Positions 5,827-7,371 of a stretch of 7,371 bases of DNA are shown piece by piece. Positions within the stretch are counted from its first letter, which is position 1. Each line of letters begins with the position of its first letter. A program made the translations under genes and the position numbers. A model generated the notes under the pieces. That model saw nothing but the letters and a program-made list of their open reading frames with translations, had not been told where the DNA came from and made no database searches. The stretch comes from Pseudomonas sp. (GTDB lineage: Bacteria > Pseudomonadota > Gammaproteobacteria > Pseudomonadales > Pseudomonadaceae): positions 1 to 7,371 of the forward strand of contig SKFV01000095.1 in assembly GCA_007117785.1 (NCBI GenBank). Reading direction: 5' to 3'.

Positions 5827-7125
5827 TCAGAACGTATGGGCGCTGTGCGAACCCAGAGCCACGTTGACCTGCAACATGAACTCCAGGCCGCTATCACGAC
5901 CATGGCTGCCTTCGGCGAAGTTGGTACGGTTCAGCTGGGCACGCAGGAAGACCGGCTCGATCGGGCGGAAGGTCAACTGGGCACCGTAGCGGTAAGAGGT
6001 GTCCAGGGTTTGACCATTGCCACGACCGATCTTGTTGGTCATACCCAGGGCTTCAGCACGCAGACCGGTTTCCCAACGCGGGGCAATGCCGTAAACGCCC
6101 TGAATGTACATACCATCCTGTTTGTTCTTGAACGACTCCTCGTTGCGAACAAAGCCGACCGGACCGTTACCATCCGCCGCGAAGTTAACATCACGACGAT
6201 CAACATCGATTTCACGGTAGAAATACTCACCGCTCAGGCGCCAGTTGCCGTGACCATAGCTTTGGCCCGCGTCATACTTGTAGACCGCATCCACACCGGC
6301 AAACCAGGCATTGCCATCCCAGTCTTCAAAACGGGTCGAGTGCTCATCGGTTTCCTGATAAGTGCGGGCATAGCCATAGGACACGCCAAACTGGCTGGCG
6401 TGATTGGCACCCATCTCAGGTGCAAATTTGGCGAAGCCGGTAATCAGGCGCGGGCCAGAGGCGTCAGACAGGATGCGGCTGGTGCCGTTCAAGTCACTTG
6501 CGCCACCTTCGTAGTTGGCAACGCCAGACGTTTCACCCTGCAAGAGCTCGATACCCAGCCGGGTATAAGTAGCAGTCGGAGCCAACCAACTTACCTGCAC
6601 CCCCTTCTCTTGCAAGCCATGATCACCAAACAGGTATTCATTGACCAGCGGGCGATCAACAAAATCCCAGTCATGACTGTGACGGTTGTTGATGTAACCA
6701 ATATCCGACAGGAACTTACCTGCCTTGATCTGAAGGCCAGCCGGCAGTGAGCGGGTGGTCAGGTAGGCTTCTTCAACCTCGAAGTCGCTGTCATCAAAAC
6801 CAATGATCAGAGTGCCGTCCATAAAGTCACCCAAGCGCGCCTGGATGCCCAGTTCGGAGTGGCCCATGTTGAAACCATTGTCGAAGCCGTGGCTGTGGCC
6901 GCCATGACCATGGCTGTGGCCATGACTGTGACCGTGACCGCTGCTGAAACCGGCCGGATCTTCGTTGCCCTTGGAGATGCGGTTGTAATAAACCCCTTCC
7001 AGAATCAGGGAGATATCCACATCGACATTGTATGCAGAACTCTGACGGGTCTCGGCGCTGACCATAGGGGAACTGAAAACAATTGCAGCGACAGCCGCCG
7101 CCAGTGGTGCAGGGAAAAATTTCAT
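5827..7125 (-). CDS. Outer-membrane beta-barrel with His-rich segment, probable zinc porin/receptor
   Basis: A 432-residue precursor. The signal peptide is MKFFPAPLAA... cleaved after MVSA (about residue 24). The rest alternates short amphipathic strands with Gly/Asp/Asn-rich turns and ends in Phe (SAHTF), as expected of a beta-barrel inserted by the BAM machinery. Residues 63-80 hold eight His in Gly-His/Ser-His alternation, probably an exposed loop or N-terminal metal-collecting stretch; NNRHSHDWDF (146-155) is a second His cluster. I see no TonB box or plug domain, and the length suits a porin better than a TonB-dependent receptor (usually over 600 residues), although similar proteins may be annotated as zinc-regulated outer-membrane receptors. 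It is the first gene of the metal operon, behind a Zur-like promoter. I chose ATG 7125 because it starts the signal peptide and has AAAGG 8 bases upstream; a longer frame from 7182 would cover the promoter. Confidence 0.85.
   Translation of the reverse strand: MKFFPAPLAAAVAAIVFSSPMVSAETRQSSAYNVDVDISLILEGVYYNRISKGNEDPAGFSSGHGHSHGHSHGHGGHSHGFDNGFNMGHSELGIQARLGDFMDGTLIIGFDDSDFEVEEAYLTTRSLPAGLQIKAGKFLSDIGYINNRHSHDWDFVDRPLVNEYLFGDHGLQEKGVQVSWLAPTATYTRLGIELLQGETSGVANYEGGASDLNGTSRILSDASGPRLITGFAKFAPEMGANHASQFGVSYGYARTYQETDEHSTRFEDWDGNAWFAGVDAVYKYDAGQSYGHGNWRLSGEYFYREIDVDRRDVNFAADGNGPVGFVRNEESFKNKQDGMYIQGVYGIAPRWETGLRAEALGMTNKIGRGNGQTLDTSYRYGAQLTFRPIEPVFLRAQLNRTNFAEGSHGRDSGLEFMLQVNVALGSHSAHTF
6886..6939 (-). 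repeat. Degenerate hexanucleotide repeat encoding the (Gly-His/Ser-His)n tract
   Basis: About nine units of a GGC/T-CAC/T and AGC/T-CAC/T pattern encode residues 63-80 of the outer-membrane protein. Codon use varies between units, so the tract has diverged at DNA level while keeping histidine at nearly every second position. Confidence 0.7.
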
Positions 7126-7133
7126 CGAAAATG

Positions 7134-7138
7134 CCTTT
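7134..7138 (-). promoter_or_regulatory. Ribosome binding site of the outer-membrane protein gene
   Basis: On the minus strand AAAGG lies 8 bases before ATG (7125). It supports this start over an upstream in-frame ATG at 7182, which would lie inside the promoter. Confidence 0.6.
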
Positions 7139-7165
7139 AGATTGATTATGTGAGACTCAAAGCGG

Positions 7166-7182
7166 ATGTAATAATGTAACAC
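7166..7182 (-). promoter_or_regulatory. Zur-box-like operator
   Basis: Read on the minus strand this is GTGTTACATTATTACAT. Against the gammaproteobacterial Zur consensus as I recall it (ATGTTATANTATAACAT) 13 of 16 specified positions agree, including the GTTA and AC-AT ends. It overlaps the -10 hexamer of the promoter, so a bound repressor would block RNA polymerase. The palindrome itself is imperfect (5 of 8 arm positions pair). Confidence 0.6.
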
Positions 7183-7199
7183 TAACCGCCACAGGTCAA
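7171..7199 (-). promoter_or_regulatory. Sigma-70 promoter of the metal uptake operon
   Basis: On the minus strand the -35 is TTGACC (7199-7194, 5 of 6 to consensus), the spacer is exactly 17 bases, and the -10 is CATTAT (7176-7171, 4 of 6). Transcription would begin near 7164, giving a leader of about 40 bases before ATG 7125. An A/T-rich stretch lies further upstream (7221-7250). Confidence 0.65.
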
Positions 7200-7253
7200 C
7201 CGACTACCATCCCTTTCCCGAAAAAAATGCAAAAACACAAAGCAATTCAAGAT

Positions 7254-7265
7254 GCTGAGCTCAGC
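7254..7265. repeat. Perfect 12-base palindrome GCTGAGCTCAGC
   Basis: A self-complementary 12-mer, about 55 bases upstream of the -35. It may be a protein-binding site or chance; no family is assigned. Confidence 0.3.
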
Positions 7266-7307
7266 CGATTAGCGAAAGCACGCACATTTAGTAGCGCCGG
7301 CAGGCAC

Positions 7308-7345
7308 AAAAAAGCCCCCAGCGAGCAGTCGCATGGGGGCTTTTA
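7308..7345. terminator. Strong bidirectional intrinsic terminator
   Basis: A ten-base outer stem (7310-7319 with 7335-7344; AAAAGCCCCC/GGGGGCTTTT) contains an inner GCGA/TCGC stem with loop GCAG. In the minus direction the stem runs into six T residues (7313-7308), and in the plus direction into TTTTA. Since the genes in the window to its left run leftward away from it, it most likely ends a leftward transcript entering from the right, insulating the metal operon promoter. Confidence 0.85.
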
Positions 7346-7358
7346 TCAGTGCCAACTC

Positions 7359-7371
7359 TTAGAGCATGATA
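7359..7371 (-). other. Possible 3' end of a leftward gene outside the window
   Basis: On the minus strand the edge reads ATC-ATG-CTC-TAA, a possible C-terminus Ile-Met-Leu-stop, placed 14 bases before the strong terminator. Another frame reads ...KSWH-stop at 7347-7349. Too little is present to identify a gene; this is only suggested by the terminator. Confidence 0.25.

Noticed and set aside
5821..6750. 309-codon open frame on the plus strand opposite the outer-membrane protein gene
   Set aside because: It is a shadow of the real gene: no domain, no signal peptide and no Shine-Dalgarno site, and the opposite strand encodes a coherent barrel with signal peptide and terminal Phe.
6886..6939. 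Short repeats as a CRISPR array or minisatellite
   Set aside because: Units are six bases, degenerate and in frame within a gene, with no spacers; they are explained by the His-rich peptide.
7126..7182. N-terminal extension of the outer-membrane protein from an ATG at 7182
   Set aside because: It would put the Zur-like box, -10 and start site inside coding sequence and place 19 residues before a proper signal peptide.

Overview
The window reads as chromosomal DNA from a gammaproteobacterium, most likely a Pseudomonas-like one. That is inferred from the protein families, the moderately high GC content and the good Shine-Dalgarno sites; no marker gene fixes the species. There is no sign of phage, insertion sequences or CRISPR. 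The theme is metal handling: a copper-chaperone-type periplasmic protein at the left, a glutathione reductase in the middle, and a complete metal (probably zinc) uptake operon at the right.

Left (1-1364, + strand): the 3' part of a GspE/PulE-family secretion ATPase, cut by the window edge, is followed after 38 bases by a PCu(A)C-type copper chaperone with a His-rich C-terminal tail. This block meets the next one tail to tail with only 6 bases between stop codons.

Middle (1371-3369, - strand): gor (glutathione-disulfide reductase, GTG start) is followed one base later by a UPF0126/TRIC-type seven-helix membrane protein. The pair is probably translationally coupled.

Right (3454-7125, - strand): four genes in transcription order encode an outer-membrane beta-barrel with a (His-Gly/Ser)n segment, a periplasmic cluster A-I (ZnuA-like) binding protein, a compact ABC ATPase and an ABC-3 permease. 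The three ABC genes overlap one another. The barrel gene is separated from them by two hairpins, the second a canonical terminator that leaves no room for a separate promoter close to the binding-protein gene. Upstream of the barrel gene lies a good sigma-70 promoter (TTGACC, 17 bases, CATTAT). Its -10 is buried in an imperfect palindrome resembling the Zur box, so the operon is probably shut off by zinc and induced on zinc starvation.

Working model (inference): the barrel collects and admits zinc across the outer membrane using its His-rich loop, the binding protein takes it up in the periplasm, and the ATPase/permease pair imports it. Unlike classical ZnuA, the binding protein has almost no His-rich loop, as if that job sits in the outer-membrane partner. 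The far right (7183-7371) is intergenic with a strong bidirectional terminator, probably closing a leftward gene outside the window. No gene-free stretch exceeds 300 bases.
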